A stretch of DNA of 64,000 nucleotides from Macrobrachium rosenbergii. Its lineage: Eukaryota; Arthropoda; Malacostraca; Decapoda; Palaemonidae. The position numbers and the translations under genes were made by a program. A model generated the notes under the pieces. It saw only the letters and a list, made by a program, of their open reading frames with translations, ran no database searches and had not been told where the DNA came from. The stretch lies in NCBI RefSeq assembly GCF_040412425.1, contig NC_089783.1, positions 41,606,625-41,670,624 of the forward strand, written 5' to 3'. Below are positions 38,063 through 53,692 of the stretch, one piece after another; position 1 is the stretch's first letter; every line of letters begins with the position of its first letter.

Positions 38063-38065
<3 letters not shown>
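37667..38065. other. Unrecognised single-copy DNA
   Basis: Nothing recognised. Confidence 0.45.

Positions 38066-38103
<38 letters not shown>
38066..38103. repeat. (CT)n microsatellite
   Basis: About 19 units. Confidence 0.97.
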
Positions 38104-38107
<4 letters not shown>

Positions 38108-38265
38108 TACGTAAAGCGTGGAGTGGGAGCCCTTATCCAAAGTAATTTTTCATACCCTTTCGTCCATTCGCTTCCTTTCTTGGTATTTTCGGTTTTTACG
38201 GGTTATTTCCTGAAGGCTTTCCGTGCACAAGAGGAAATGGACTTTCTCTCTTTTGACACGCACTC

Positions 38266-39112
<847 letters not shown>

Positions 39113-39830
39113 TCAGTAGTGATTTTCATACATGTTATGATATATTTGATGAGTTATCTGGCCAATTTGCTGCGCAGTTAGGCACCTCTGTTGTCCAAGG
39201 ATTGGCATGGTAAAGTGATTTTCATTCATCTTATGATACATATGATAAGTTACGTGGAGAATTTGATGCGCAGTTAGGCGCCTCTCTTGTCCAAGGACTG
39301 GCATGGTAAAGTGATTTTCATATATCTTATGATATGTTTGGTAAGTTACGTGGCCAATTTGCTGTGCAGTTAGGCGCCTCTCTTGTCCAATAATTGGCAA
39401 GGTAAAGTGATTTTCATACATCTTACGATGCATTTGATATGTTACGTGAATTGACGTGGTAAAGTGATTTTCATACATCTTATGATGCATTTGATAAGTT
39501 ACGTGGCCAGTTTGCTATGCAGTTAGGCGCCTCTCTTGTCCAAGGATTGGCATGGTAAAGTGATTTCATACATCATATGATACGTTTGATAAGTTACATG
39601 GCCAATTTGCTGTGCAGTTAGGCGCCTCTCTTGTCCAAGGATTGGCATGGTAAAGTGATTTTCATATATCTTATGATACTTTTGATAAGTTACGTGGCCA
39701 ATTTGCTGTGCAGTCAGGCGCCTCTCTTGTCCAAGGATTGGCGTGGTAAAGTGATTTCCATACATCTTATGATACATTTGATGAGTTACGTGGCCAGTTT
39801 GCTGTCCATTTAAGGATTGGCGTGGTAACC
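39113..39830 (-). repeat. Satellite, 96-bp unit, open as a 32-residue repeat
   Basis: TAAAGTGATTT starts units at 39211, 39307, 39403, 39460, 39555, 39651 and 39747, giving spacings of 96, 96, 57, 95, 96 and 96. The 57-bp unit has lost its middle. The minus strand reads a 32-residue repeat of the type YENHFTMPILGQERRLTAQ followed by QIGHVTYQ, open for 125 codons (39113-39490) and 146 codons (39523-39963); the break between them comes partly from a missing T in the unit at 39555. A period divisible by three keeps any open unit open, so coding is not implied. No signal peptide or known domain is seen. Confidence 0.92.
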
Positions 39831-40859
39831 TAACAGGCATGCGATTTTGTCGTGAAAAGCTTAGATTCAATATCTTTCTGTATAGGTGTTGTGGGCCATC
39901 ATCATATATTTCATTTCTCTTAGAAATGTATTTCAAATATAGATACAAAACGACTTTTGACAAGCCTTATTCACTGATCCCGCAGACTGCAAAAACTCGA
40001 TTCCCTGCATAAGGACGAAACAAAACTAGACTGATTTGTTTTGTGTTTGATAAAAACTGAGAATTATAATATGCTATTTTTCTGTCAAAGTCTTCCGTAT
40101 ATCTAAAGGAAAAATTGATCCTTTATCAATTAAAACCCACATGTCAACTTTATTTCCAGTTTTACCATCAAATTCATTGACTGCTCCTCCATCTACTCTG
40201 TACATACATCTCTATCTGTGTCTTTCTCAGGTATAAATAGGCACATTCTTCCCTTGCATTCATGTTTTTGTTTTCTCACTGAAGACACCCCTTTGATGAT
40301 ATATTTAAAAAAATCCTTTCAGTAGCCTTATTTCGTAATCTCCCTACGAATCAAGCTTTTTATAATTAAAATTATTTTAGATTTATTTTTGTCCAGCCAG
40401 TCAGATATTAATTCAGTTTTATTTTTCCACTGTTATTTATCAAGTTTAATTCGTAACTCCGTTGTTTCCACCGTTATTTATTTAATGTAATACTTAACTG
40501 CACGTCGAATGATTCGCCCCGCATTGTTCCTATATTGAAGCCGTTGATTCTCAGCCTTGATATATGCCTTAATTCAACACATAATCTTTGACTAGGAAAC
40601 GCCAATGTACGATAATTTATATGACGAAGTTTTAGCTTTTCTGCACTAACTCTTCCGGTAAATATTATATATCGGCGCTGCTTATTTTTGTTCAAGTTAA
40701 ATTTTATGTAGGTGAGGAGACGGCACAATAGAATAGTTCACAACAGTAGCCTGGACGCCAGGGCCAAGGCCAGGATTTGGTGTTAATTAACATAGCGGAA
40801 GTTTGCGTCACGGAAGGGTTGGAGAGCTTAAGATGTGGTAAATGAATCTCCCTCTTCCA

Positions 40860-40862
<3 letters not shown>
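39831..40862. other. Unrecognised single-copy DNA
   Basis: An 84-codon minus-strand frame at 40474-40728 shows no domain. No repeat family. Confidence 0.45.

Positions 40863-40931
<69 letters not shown>
40863..40931. repeat. (TA)n microsatellite
   Basis: About 34 units. Confidence 0.97.
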
Positions 40932-40934
<3 letters not shown>

Positions 40935-41628
40935 GTATAAATATATTAAATATAGATATATAAATCTGTAGTTTAAATAGATTCGAGATCAAATTAAATG
41001 TACATGGACTTTTGTTGAAACAGTTGGACATATATAGAATTGATAGTGCGAGGACATTGAATAATTTTCTTGTAAAGAATAAGATTAAACCAATGAATTT
41101 AGGAATATTTTTCATTTGATTTAATCAGTCAAATAAGTTAATTATAATTAGATATTTCTTTATATCTATCAGAAAGAATCATGCGCGTTCAAGAGGAAAT
41201 ATTTCAATATCTTTATATGAAGTGTCTGGAAACAATCAAAAGAAAATAGAGGGGAAATATGAACAGCCGAAGGATTATCTCGAGGCTACTAGAAGCCCTG
41301 TGGGAGGAGCAGATGGTTTTATAGCTGTGACCGGATAAAGGTTTTCCAATACTGGAATCTTCGCTTCATTTATGTGTTTTCTTTTTCCTTTGGCTTCGGG
41401 AAATTTCCGCTAATTCTGTTTTTGCGTTTGATTAATTTCATTATTACAGGAATTCCCGTCTTGGACAGTCAGTCCACTGCAAAAGCGCTTCTGGCGCTTT
41501 TGCACGTCGTTATTGATTTTCTTTTGTATGTATGAAAACACTGCAGCTCATTCAGGTAATTTTTCCTTTTTCTTTTCAAAATCTCAGTGCAGACAACCTC
41601 TCATACATACATTTATACTTGCATGTTT

Positions 41629-41634
<6 letters not shown>
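40932..41634. other. Unrecognised DNA with a perfect 11-bp hairpin
   Basis: TGCAAAAGCGC (41478-41488) and GCGCTTTTGCA (41494-41504) form a perfect stem with a 5-nt loop. Nothing else recognised. Confidence 0.5.
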
Positions 41635-41711
<77 letters not shown>

Positions 41712-41722
41712 TACATGTATAC

Positions 41723-41755
<33 letters not shown>
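41635..41755. repeat. Two (TA)n runs
   Basis: TA at 41635-41709 and 41725-41755, with CATACATGTATACAT between. Confidence 0.96.
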
Positions 41756-43445
<1,690 letters not shown>

Positions 43446-43469
43446 TCTCTCTCTCTCTCTCTCTCTCTC
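43446..43469. repeat. (CT)n microsatellite
   Basis: About 12 units. Confidence 0.95.
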
Positions 43470-44835
43470 CTTGAGAGTTGCCTGTCTTGGAATAGGCACT
43501 AATTTGGACAATTTGCCGATGAATTGAATGATAGGTCCTTTCATCTTAATAGCCCCGAAAGCATCCGTCATGCTACCGCATGCTTTCCTTTAAGCTTTAG
43601 ATTGGTGGCCCTGCTTCCGTTGCCCCTGGCTCTTACGATTTATCTCCCTCATCAGACCTTGCCAAATTTAAAATCAGTCAATCAGTCCTCTGCCCTTTCC
43701 ATTGGAACTAGAGCCCAATATTTTCTTCAGTCATATTTCTTTCTGGCTATAAATACAAGAACATTACGTTGTCCTTCACGTCACTATCTTCGTCCAAAAT
43801 ACTCCAAAAACTCGAAAATTGTTGTACGTGAAGGTTTCACTGTCCAAAAATAAGTGGCTGATCTGAATGCCAATATCTTTTTCATATTAATTATTTTGCT
43901 CACAGAATAAAAATTCAATTTTGAATGGAAACAGCAGAAACTAAATAGTATCTGAAATTGTGATTCAAAACGCTCCCACCACGGCACGTTTTCAATCAGC
44001 CGGGAAAAACAAATTTTAACGAAGAATAACAAGGAAAATATGAATATATTGCATTTGAAATTAAAAAGGCATCGTTTATATTCTAACAGAAGCCGAAGAA
44101 AAAGAAAAGTCGTTGCGTTGACGGTTGACGATGAACGTGAGACAAAATGGGTCTTTATTTACTGTAAAAGGGTTCATATTTATAAACGATATTAGTATGG
44201 ACGCGCGCATGTGTCAGTGAGATTGCGCGTACTGCGCAGGAGAGGGAGTAAATGAGCAAAAATTGTCCATATTGGAGGTATGAGCCGTTGTTTGTTCATG
44301 CTTGCTTTCATTATTAGTAGATCCATTTTTGCCTTCATTCTTACAAGACAAATCACCCCACGGCCTGTGTAGGGCATTAAATCTCATTACCACAATTTAC
44401 ATACTTATAATCAAGTGAATCTCCGCGTAAATAGATGAGAGAGGAGAAAGTGTACATCGATATTTTTATTGTGATCTTTTTGTCGAATTGCACGTTGTTC
44501 TTATTACATACGGAAATGATAATAACATCATCCACGGACACTTGCTAAGGACTGGAAACCTCTTCGTTTTATGTGTATGTGGGTGTGTGCGGCTGTGTAT
44601 ATGTGTGCGTGCGTATGAACATGTATGTGACTATGTTGCCGAGTTAGCAATCCCTGTTTTATTTGAGTTCCAATGTACTACCAAAAAATTAGTTAATGGG
44701 TCTCTTGATTGCGATGACAAGTCAGAGTACAAATTAAGATATATGAATGGTCCACTGTTTATATGAAAAATTTTAACAATGTTTTTTTTAACTGAATAGC
44801 AGAACACTTGTCAATTTTCAGAATGAGATACATTA
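43470..44835. other. Unrecognised single-copy DNA
   Basis: A 109-codon + frame at 43524-43853 and an 82-codon - frame overlapping it show no domain. A GTGTG-rich imperfect stretch lies near 44573-44632. Confidence 0.4.
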
Positions 44836-45235
44836 CAAAACAAGTAAAAAATGCGCAGAAGTTTCTTTGGCGTAATCGAGTTTTCTATACAGCCGCCACA
44901 GCGTATAATCAAGGCCACCGATAATAGATCTATCTTTCGGTGGTCTCGGTATAATGCTGTATGAGCCGCGACCCATGGAACTTTAAGCACGGCCCGGTGG
45001 CGGTCTATCCTATATAGTTGCCAGAAGCACGATTATGGCTAGCTCTAACCTTAAATAAAATCAAAACTACTGAGACTTGAGGGCTGCAATTTGTTATGTT
45101 TGATGATTGGAGGGTGGATGAGCAACATACCAATTTGTAGCCCACTAGCCTCAGTAGTTTTTAAGATCTGAGGGCGGACAGAAAAAGTGCTGACAGAAAA
45201 AAGTGCGGACGGACAGACAAAGCCGGCACAATAGA
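44836..45235 (+). mobile_element. Family B, copy 3
   Basis: Near full-length: ACAAGTAAAAAATGCGC start, hairpin 2 built on CCACCGATAATAGATCTATC and its partner through CTTTCGGTGG, GCCGCGACCCATGGAACTTT, and the long stem CTGAGACTTGAGGGCTGCAA (45071-45090) with its complement at 45130-45160. A doubled segment, AGAAAAAGTGC then AGAAAAAAGTGCGGACGG, sits near the 3' end. The terminal TTTTACAGAAAACT of other copies is absent. Confidence 0.9.
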
Positions 45236-45916
<681 letters not shown>

Positions 45917-45964
45917 TATGTGTGTGTGAGAATTCTTTTTACTTATAAACACTGTACTTTTTAT

Positions 45965-46100
45965 ATTGACAAATACTAAACCACTAATACATTTTAATAT
46001 CCAGTTCACTATACCTAGGGAATTATGCACCCTGGGTAAGAAAAAGCGATAGACAGTGACATGGGCCACTGAGCCATCAAGAGAGATATAAGTTGATATC
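45965..46100 (-). mobile_element. Family D, copy 1 (tRNA-related SINE), minus strand
   Basis: On the minus strand it reads CTTGATGGCTCAGTGG (46060-46075), then CACTGTCTATCG, CCCAGGGTGCATAATTCC, and CTAGGTATAGTGAACTGGAT and a TATTAAA stretch. It aligns with 46205-46395 over most of its length but has lost the box B region. TGGCTCAGTGG fits a Pol III box A. Confidence 0.75.
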
Positions 46101-46204
46101 GACTCTGCTGTACATGCCTGCCGCATTCAGGTTCTGTATCTATAATCTATATCAGCCCACTTTCGCCGTGATAGCTGATTGGTAAGTTTGTAACAGCAAA
46201 TTCT

Positions 46205-46381
46205 ATATCAACTGTTGTCACTCTTGATGGCTCAGTGGTCAAGTCACTGTCTACTGTTGTTTCTTAACCGGGAAACGGTTCTAATCTTGTTGGTGATGAA
46301 GCACTTAACAATTATAATATTCCTTATCGTAAGTTTTTACCGAGGTAGAGTGAACTGATATTAAAGGACATTTCTGGCTTA

Positions 46382-46395
<14 letters not shown>
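46205..46395 (+). mobile_element. Family D, copy 2 (tRNA-related SINE)
   Basis: Box A candidate TGGCTCAGTGG at 46228-46238 and box B candidate GGTTCTAATCT at 46277-46287 sit about 40 bp apart, as in tRNA promoters. The body continues GATGAAGCACTTAACA and GAGGTAGAGTGAACTGATAT, and closes with TTCTGGCTTAATATAATATA, which merges into (TA)n. The box B match is imperfect, so this copy is probably inactive. Confidence 0.78.

Positions 46396-46452
<57 letters not shown>
46387..46452. repeat. (TA)n continuing the family D tail
   Basis: About 32 units directly following the SINE 3' end. Confidence 0.95.
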
Positions 46453-46455
<3 letters not shown>

Positions 46456-46875
46456 ATACGAGCAATTTCAACCTTTTATACATACCTGCCCCTTTCAAAG
46501 AGGAATATTAGGCAATGGTATCTCAAATTTCATCAAATGTTCATAATTAGGAAAGCTAAAAGCTGAGCATCCATTGTTCTTTAAGAAAAATTACGGGAAC
46601 TAGTGAAAGAAAAATGCTTCTGAGAAAGCTGGAAAGTCAGGATTAAAATCCAAAAATCTTATTACTACCTGAAGAGGACATGAAAAGGCCGACTTAAGCC
46701 TGACAAATGCGATGGCATCTTACTAATGGAAGAGTTGCCACGTTGCACATTTTCCCTGCGATGAGAAAAATGACCCGGATCATTGAAGACTCGCTGACGA
46801 CAGAAAAATTTTTCCATAAATTAATATGCTTTCATTTCAAATAAATGGAAGTATTTAGAGTATCGTTAGACCTAG
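46453..46875. other. Unrecognised single-copy DNA
   Basis: Nothing recognised. Confidence 0.45.
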
Positions 46876-46886
46876 TGCCATTAAAT

Positions 46887-47138
46887 CCCGTAGGGGGGCT
46901 AGTGGCGTCAGTGTACCTCACGCGGTGCACTACAGGCATTACTTAAGGTTCTTTGCAGCGTTACTTCGGCCACCTAGCTGCAACTTCTTTCATTCCTTTT
47001 ACTATACCTCCGTTTATATTCTCTTCTATCTTACTTTTCTCCCTCAACTAACAATTGTTTCAACATTATTTTCAGTGCTGAATGACCTCATAGTCCCAGT
47101 GCTTGGCCCTTGGCCTAACTTTTATATTCCAGTTCCAT
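46887..47138 (+). mobile_element. Family A, copy 8 (best-defined ends)
   Basis: TGCCATTAAAT at 46876-46886 and 47139-47149 is a perfect 11-bp target-site duplication. This fixes the element as starting CCCGTAGGGGGGCTAGTGGC and ending TTATATTCCAGTTCCAT. Compared with other copies, about 45 bp is deleted around the segment that usually reads GCGAGGTTTTCCTCCTG. Family A therefore has a short TTCCA-type 3' tail, no box A/B tRNA promoter that I can see, and LINE-style target duplications. Confidence 0.93.
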
Positions 47139-47149
47139 TGCCATTAAAT

Positions 47150-48028
47150 TAGTTGTATTATTAAAAGTACTAAAGATAGAAGTATGTAGCACTTCTCTCC
47201 CTACTTCTGAGTTTTCCTCTTATAGTTTTCCATATATTAAGAGGTTCATTCTTTTCCACGTGGTTAAGCTTCACCCATTTTTTTTCGCGTTTCCTTCGGG
47301 TCTGGGTTAGAAATGGTTGGTATTATCCTAGAATTTCTGCAGTATTCATAAATATGGCTTTTTAAATGTGAAAAATTAAAAACTTTCAAATATTTTCATA
47401 TGTTCCCCCAACTTTCATGTTGTATGGTATTAAGTAAATTAATTTAGAGAAAAATGGACTGCTGACAGATGTTGATCACTGCTGTAAAAACAATCTTTAA
47501 CACAGAAACAAACTGAAGACTCGCCGAAATGTAAACGAATCAGATTTTTTTAGCTATCAAAAAAAGGATCCAACTATACTTGTCACAAATGTCTTCAACG
47601 AATATGGCACGTTGTGTTGTCCATTTTTCTTTCTAAATCATCATAATTATTCATGATGTTCCTTCTCTTAAAAGTAATAAATCTCTTAGGTTAGGAATAG
47701 TCATTGTTAATTAGATGTCTTTATTTTAGGTGCTCTTATTCTTTTGAGGGAAAGACGAATCAATATGTAACATAATGCCGAAAGCTTTGCTGTGAGAATA
47801 TACTAAATCGAGCTTTGAACAGCCCAGAATATCAGCCTCAGACAGTTCACTTGTTGGCTTATTGGCAATTCCGTACACCAGCTTCCTGGAATCCCGAAGC
47901 TCATCTGTTGTCGGCTCGCTTATGCACTACTGAGTGATCTTGGACGTCCGGCTTTGGTCGATCTCTCTACCTCCAGTCGTCTGTAAATATTCATTGCATG
48001 GTGTGAGGCGTGTTCTCTAATTTTACTT

Positions 48029-48031
<3 letters not shown>
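47150..48031. other. Unrecognised single-copy DNA
   Basis: Nothing recognised. Confidence 0.45.
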
Positions 48032-48103
<72 letters not shown>

Positions 48104-48104
48104 G
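48032..48104. repeat. (CT)n microsatellite
   Basis: About 36 units with one A substitution near 48092. Confidence 0.97.
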
Positions 48105-49262
48105 TGTGCGTGTTTCCGTCTTTTGCTCTTTTTATATAAGACATTTTTGATATCTATTTGAAAAGTGGCGTCTTTTCTATTAATGTATCTGTAAGTTTAG
48201 GTATTGTAGAATATAATCAATAGATACGAATATCATGAATTGTTTATAATAGATTCGTTTTCTCATTGCTATAGTCTACAGTATAATCTACGTTTTTCTC
48301 TTTCTATAATCAATTGTTGAATTAATTTCATGAATATAGCAAAGTTAACGTCAAGATTTATCAACAGTGTGTACTTTGAGATCCGACATTTATTTTAGCA
48401 AACACAAGTGTTTCGTTATGATTTCCAAAGGTTGACCGTTTTATACCGTGCTGTTCTTTGACTTATTTCGATGCAAACTGAAATTTAACAATGACTAGAT
48501 CATGGTGGAACACTTTCGATAAACACAATATTTCAACTAAAGGGTGTAAGGAAGAAGAAAAAGCGATCTAGAATACAGCTGGAACAACAAATAATATTTA
48601 TTATAAAAAACTCTTGAACCAGGAAAGGTGTAGTGTTTAGAACAATCATTTTGATAAATGTGATTCAAACACTTCTCATAATCAATATTCTCAGTCATTG
48701 GTCACTTACAGCAATTTTGCAAAGTATTTCTCTCTTTGTAATTTGTTATTGTTTTTTTTTAATATTCAGTAGTTTTCATACAAGAACTGATTTGAATCAG
48801 TGGTCAGGGCCATATGTCTTAAATCGAAAATGGAGTATTATTAAGTTGTTGATGAATCGTAGTCCATGCTTAAAGCATAACATGAGTTTGAATAAATTCC
48901 ATTTTTATTTTAAAATGTTTATCATTATTGGGGATTTATCATATGATCGTGATAAGTGAAGGTAATTAGAAATAAATGACAATTGACAGTCATACCCATA
49001 CATGCCATGAAGGAATATCTTTGATAGCCTCATCCCTTTTGCCTGCAGGAAATAGAAGGGGAAAGGAAGTTTGAAAGAAAGGACAACGAGGGGAAATAAA
49101 TGAGGGAACAAGCATAGTGGAAATGAATGAGGGAGCAAGTAGAGGGGAAAGAGAAATTGAAATTTTCTCTCTCTATTTATTGAATGAAGGGAAACTTTTG
49201 AGAGCTTTCTGCATAAGCGATTTTTTTTTTTAATTTAAGGCCAGTATAACATTTCCAACATA

Positions 49263-49263
<1 letters not shown>
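48105..49263. other. Unrecognised single-copy DNA
   Basis: A 108-codon + frame at 48633-48959 is hydrophobic and T-rich with no domain. GAGGGGAAA/GAGGGAACAAG-like purine repeats lie near 49088-49150. Confidence 0.45.

Positions 49264-49340
<77 letters not shown>
49264..49340. repeat. (TA)n microsatellite
   Basis: About 38 units, then degenerate TA/TG to about 49425. Confidence 0.96.
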
Positions 49341-49347
<7 letters not shown>

Positions 49348-49654
49348 GTGTGTGTGTTTATATATATGTATATATATATAAATAAATATATATATTATAT
49401 TTATATGTGTGTGTGAGTGTGTATACAGAGAGTCTTTTTGCATACAGAAGTAGATAGTCATTCGAAAATGACACAGTACCACTCAGTCTGTCTGGCTGAA
49501 TCATGAATGAAAACCGTTTGGAAAAAATGCAGAGCACTCATCTGCTATGGATACCTATGAAGAAAACGTAATATACACCCAGTTCTTTATTTCCTCCGGT
49601 TAAGGACGGATAAACTAGTGTCAGAGTGAATATAATCATACATCATATATATAT

Positions 49655-49661
49655 ATATGTA

Positions 49662-49746
<85 letters not shown>
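49655..49746. repeat. (TA)n microsatellite
   Basis: About 45 units with a few G interruptions at the left end. Confidence 0.96.
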
Positions 49747-49748
<2 letters not shown>

Positions 49749-49912
49749 CATGGTATAGACACATTCTGTACAGAATATGGTATGTATTCATTTCTCAGGG
49801 AAATAATTTCTTTTTATATTTATATGGTTTATATCTTCAGCCCTAAACAGTTTATTAATAATGAAAAACGTTCGTTCATTCATTCGTGTATATATGCATA
49901 CATTCATGCCTA

Positions 49913-49928
49913 CACACACACACACACA

Positions 49929-49984
<56 letters not shown>
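49913..49984. repeat. (AC)n(TA)n compound microsatellite
   Basis: AC to 49928, then TA from about 49936. Confidence 0.95.
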
Positions 49985-49990
<6 letters not shown>

Positions 49991-51066
49991 TGTGTTCAGT
50001 ACTCATGGAAAACCGTGGAACGTCATTTCTTCCATTTGACTATATATTTGTACTAATATAGAAACAGTGTTTTACCACACAATTGGTGAAATTTAACGAC
50101 TGCTTCAAAAAAAAGTCACTTAATATAAAACCTAAAGAGAAAAATATTTTGAAATAGTAATTCTATATTTCATCGCATTCAGTATGAAAATGTTCAAAAA
50201 TTAATAAAGAAATATTGCCCAAATGCACTCTTGAATGATGGCAAATGGTATCACACATGCTTTTAAAATTGCAGCATTATATTTTAATGAAAATTCACTT
50301 CGTAACACGAACTCTGATGGTTTTTACACAGAAACCTAATTATTGTGTAATCAAGGCTTTTACGGAAATCAACAGAAACGAGAATGTAACAGTTATCTTC
50401 GTACTTTATAATACGAGTTGGAAATTTGTCAAGTAAAAGCTAGATTTTATATTTATTTGTTTTCCCCAACTGGGAAGTAGCTATTACTAGCTAAATATGC
50501 ATAGCAACTGACCAAACATGCACAGATGAATAAAAAAAAGTCAGAAACGCCTGGAAATACTTTATAATTTTAACGTTTTGCTGCAAGTGTAATGTTATCA
50601 TCTCTAATTCGGGGAATAAAGTCAGAATGGATATGTATTAAAAAAAAAAAAGAATGCACTTCTTAACACGTAAAGTAGACGAAGTCTTCAATACCAGGTG
50701 ATGTCCTCAGCATTGTTAGTCATTATTTGTTCCTTGTTTGTGTCTAAGTGTTTCCCAATAAGTTCAACTTCCATGCTTTTGCACACCCTTACTTTTCTAA
50801 AAGTTTTATACCATTTTTGGGAAAATGTGGGAGACGTGTAGATTTAAATCACAAATTTCAAGCAGACAAATTAAGTATATTGCAAAGTGAATGTATTTCG
50901 CCGAAATAGTCACATTATCAGAACATCATAATCCCTCCAAAAATATGAATTGTCTTGTTATAAAGAAGTTGTAAATATTTAGATGACATATTTCAAGTAC
51001 AAAAATTATGAATAGTACAAAATAAATGAATTCCGCCAAGACAAATTACTTATAATATCTACATAT
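49985..51066. other. Unrecognised AT-rich DNA
   Basis: A 12-A run near 50640. No gene or repeat family. Confidence 0.5.
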
Positions 51067-51085
51067 AAATTAATATATATATATA

Positions 51086-51172
<87 letters not shown>
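51067..51172. repeat. (TA)n microsatellite
   Basis: About 50 units, with an AATTAA break near 51085. Confidence 0.96.
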
Positions 51173-51174
<2 letters not shown>

Positions 51175-51433
51175 TGTATGACCATATGAGGACACATTTT
51201 CATCATTCCAGGCTTTACCTGGACCCTTTTAAAATCAGGTAGGTCCCAGACATCCGCATAATAGGTTTAGTCCATCCGTCCACCGTAATGTATGCAGCTA
51301 GGCAAGATTAAATGTGTCCAAGAGAATCCCGTTTGAAAACGAAATTGGCTCGGGCTTTTACGGAAATGTCTGTATGAATAAATTTTTTGGAAGATGACTC
51401 GAAACGCTCCAAATGGTTAGTGTATGAGATGTG

Positions 51434-51436
<3 letters not shown>

Positions 51437-51516
<80 letters not shown>
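51437..51516. repeat. (CT)n microsatellite, ~40 units
   Basis: Longest pure CT tract of the window. Confidence 0.97.
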
Positions 51517-51518
<2 letters not shown>

Positions 51519-51837
51519 GTCTGCATAGAGGCAAGGACGTCTGCATTTCAAACTTGAGGACATCGTCAGTTCTCAAACTGCATACCTATATTTATCTGAG
51601 AAGTTCTTTCCGTATCTAGATATTGGTCGACTATTTTGGGTCACATCTAGGTTAAAGGGTAGAAAGAAAGAGAATAATCACTAGATGTGAGTGTTCACTG
51701 GTCCGTCAGAATGTTTGTCAGCAAAACGTGACGTTCTCGATGAGGCAATCGCCAACCCAGTGGGATACAACCATTCGTAAGATATTCCACCTGTATAAAT
51801 TCTTTATTTTTACTTATATACATTCTTTTTTTTACGG

Positions 51838-52640
51838 AATCCTTGTTTATCACCTAGATTTCCAGGGCCGCGTAGCCTCATGTAATCCTTGTTTATCACC
51901 TAAATTTTCAGGGGTGTGTAGCTCATGTAACCCCATGTTTATCACCTAAATTTTCTGGGGTGTGTAGCTCATGTAATCCTTGTTTATCACATAATTTTCT
52001 GGGGTGTGTAGCTCATGTAATCCTTGTTTATCACCCAAATTTTCTGGGGTGTGTACCTCATGCAGTCCATGTTTATCACCTAAATTTTCAGGGATGAGTA
52101 GTCTCATGTAATCCTTGTTTACCACCCAAATTTTCATGGGTGTGTAGCTCATGTAATCCTTGTTTAGCACATAAATTTTCAGGCGTGTGTAGCTCATGCA
52201 ATCCTAGTCTATCATCTAAATTTTCAGGGGTGTGTAGCTCATGTAATCCTTGTTTAGCATATAAATTTCCAGGGGTGTGTAGCTCATGTAATCCTAGTTA
52301 ACACCTAAATTTTCAGGGGTGTGTGTGGCTCATGTAATCCTTGTTTATCACATAAATTTCCAGGGGTGTGTAGCTCATGTAACCCTTCTTTATCGGCTAA
52401 ATTTCCAGGGGTGTGTAGCTCATGTAATCCTAGTTTATCACCTAAATTTCCAGCGGTGTGTAGCTCATGCAACCCTTCTTTATCGCCTAAATTTCCAGGG
52501 GTGTGTAGCTCATGTAATCCTAGTTTATCACCTAAATTTCCAGCGGTGTGTAACTCATGTAATCCTTCTTTATCATCTAGGTAGCTCATGTAATCCTTGT
52601 TTATCACCTAAATTTCTATGGGTGTGTAGCCTCATGTAAA
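51838..52640. repeat. Satellite, 45-bp unit, about 18 copies, with dimeric higher-order block
   Basis: The unit is approximately GTGTAGCTCATGTAATCCTT then GTTTATCACCTAAATTTCCA then GGGGT. GTGTAGCTCATG recurs about every 45 bp. From 52376 to 52560 two unit types alternate, one with CCCTTCTTTATCG and GGGG, the other with CCTAGTTTATCA and GCGG, giving a 90-bp repeat seen twice. The 15-codon period leaves long open frames on both strands (for example 52319-52639 + and 52305-52607 -, repeating GLHELHTPGNL). Openness on both strands at once argues against coding. Confidence 0.95.
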
Positions 52641-53692
52641 ACCCACACGAAAACAGGTTATAAATTATGCCGACATGATCTTGGAGGGTGCATGCTGTTG
52701 CTTATTAATACCTATCATATCTCATAATACTCTTTGGGAAGGTAATTTTTCTCTTTTAATTTTGATTCCAACTCTAGAAGTTCAGCATGTTTTATAAACT
52801 TTTTCGCATTAATGTGAATTATAATTATCATCGTTAGAATGGTCGCGCCTAGAAACGGAAATTCTTGTTTCAATTTAAATAAACCTATATTTTTCCGCGA
52901 GCTTTCTAAAAGACGAATATATAATATATTTTAGTCAAACTTTAAAACTTATGGTAGGTGAATGAACGTCTGAATGATAAGTATCGCCTATGGCAACACA
53001 AGATTGCATATTAAAACTGATAAGTTTATTGCTTCCTTGATTTTCATTTTTTTTAACATACCAAAACCATGAGGTGTGCAAATGACTTTTATGATGGAGT
53101 ATTTTTAACGCAATTAGTGAGTGACATTAGACAAATGTGATACAAAAATTCTGGTAGGAAAATTAAAATAAATCTGGCAAATCGCAAAATGATTGATTAC
53201 CTATACTGCAAACGCTCTTGACAAATTGTTACCCTAAGAAAGAAAGAACAGGGAAAAGCTATCTATTATTTTCAATCGAAGCTTTCATCGTTATAAATGG
53301 AAAGACGTCGATTCAGGGTCCAATACCATAATGGCTTTTCCAATAATTTTGAATGAGATTCAATTTCTCTTGCTAAACTGAAAATATTGAGGTGGCATTC
53401 ACTCGGTTTTTTTGTCGAAATTTTAGAAAGAACACTGAGGAAGTCTGACTTATTTAGAGTAAGTGTGTGATTGTCTAAAGTATCTATTCCGTAATGTCAT
53501 GGCGTATCGTCCCCATAAAATAAAAGTTCACTACGCAACACAGAGCATCAACTTTTACAATATTTTTCATTTATTTTGTTTATCTAACTTATTTTTGTTC
53601 GCTCTGCCAATAAAATATTTTGATGTTTTATTTTAACGTTTGTGACTATGTATCGGCGATGATGTATTGTAGCTACCAAGTATTACAGAGCT
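52641..53692. other. Unrecognised AT-rich DNA
   Basis: Nothing recognised. Confidence 0.5.

Noticed and set aside
46205..46300. Functional tRNA gene
   Set aside because: Boxes A and B are present but no cloverleaf with paired acceptor stem follows, box B is imperfect, and the sequence is repeated with a long non-tRNA body; a SINE explains it.
52305..52639. Long overlapping frames on both strands
   Set aside because: Produced by the 45-bp satellite period; simultaneous openness on both strands and in more than one phase shows it is not coding.
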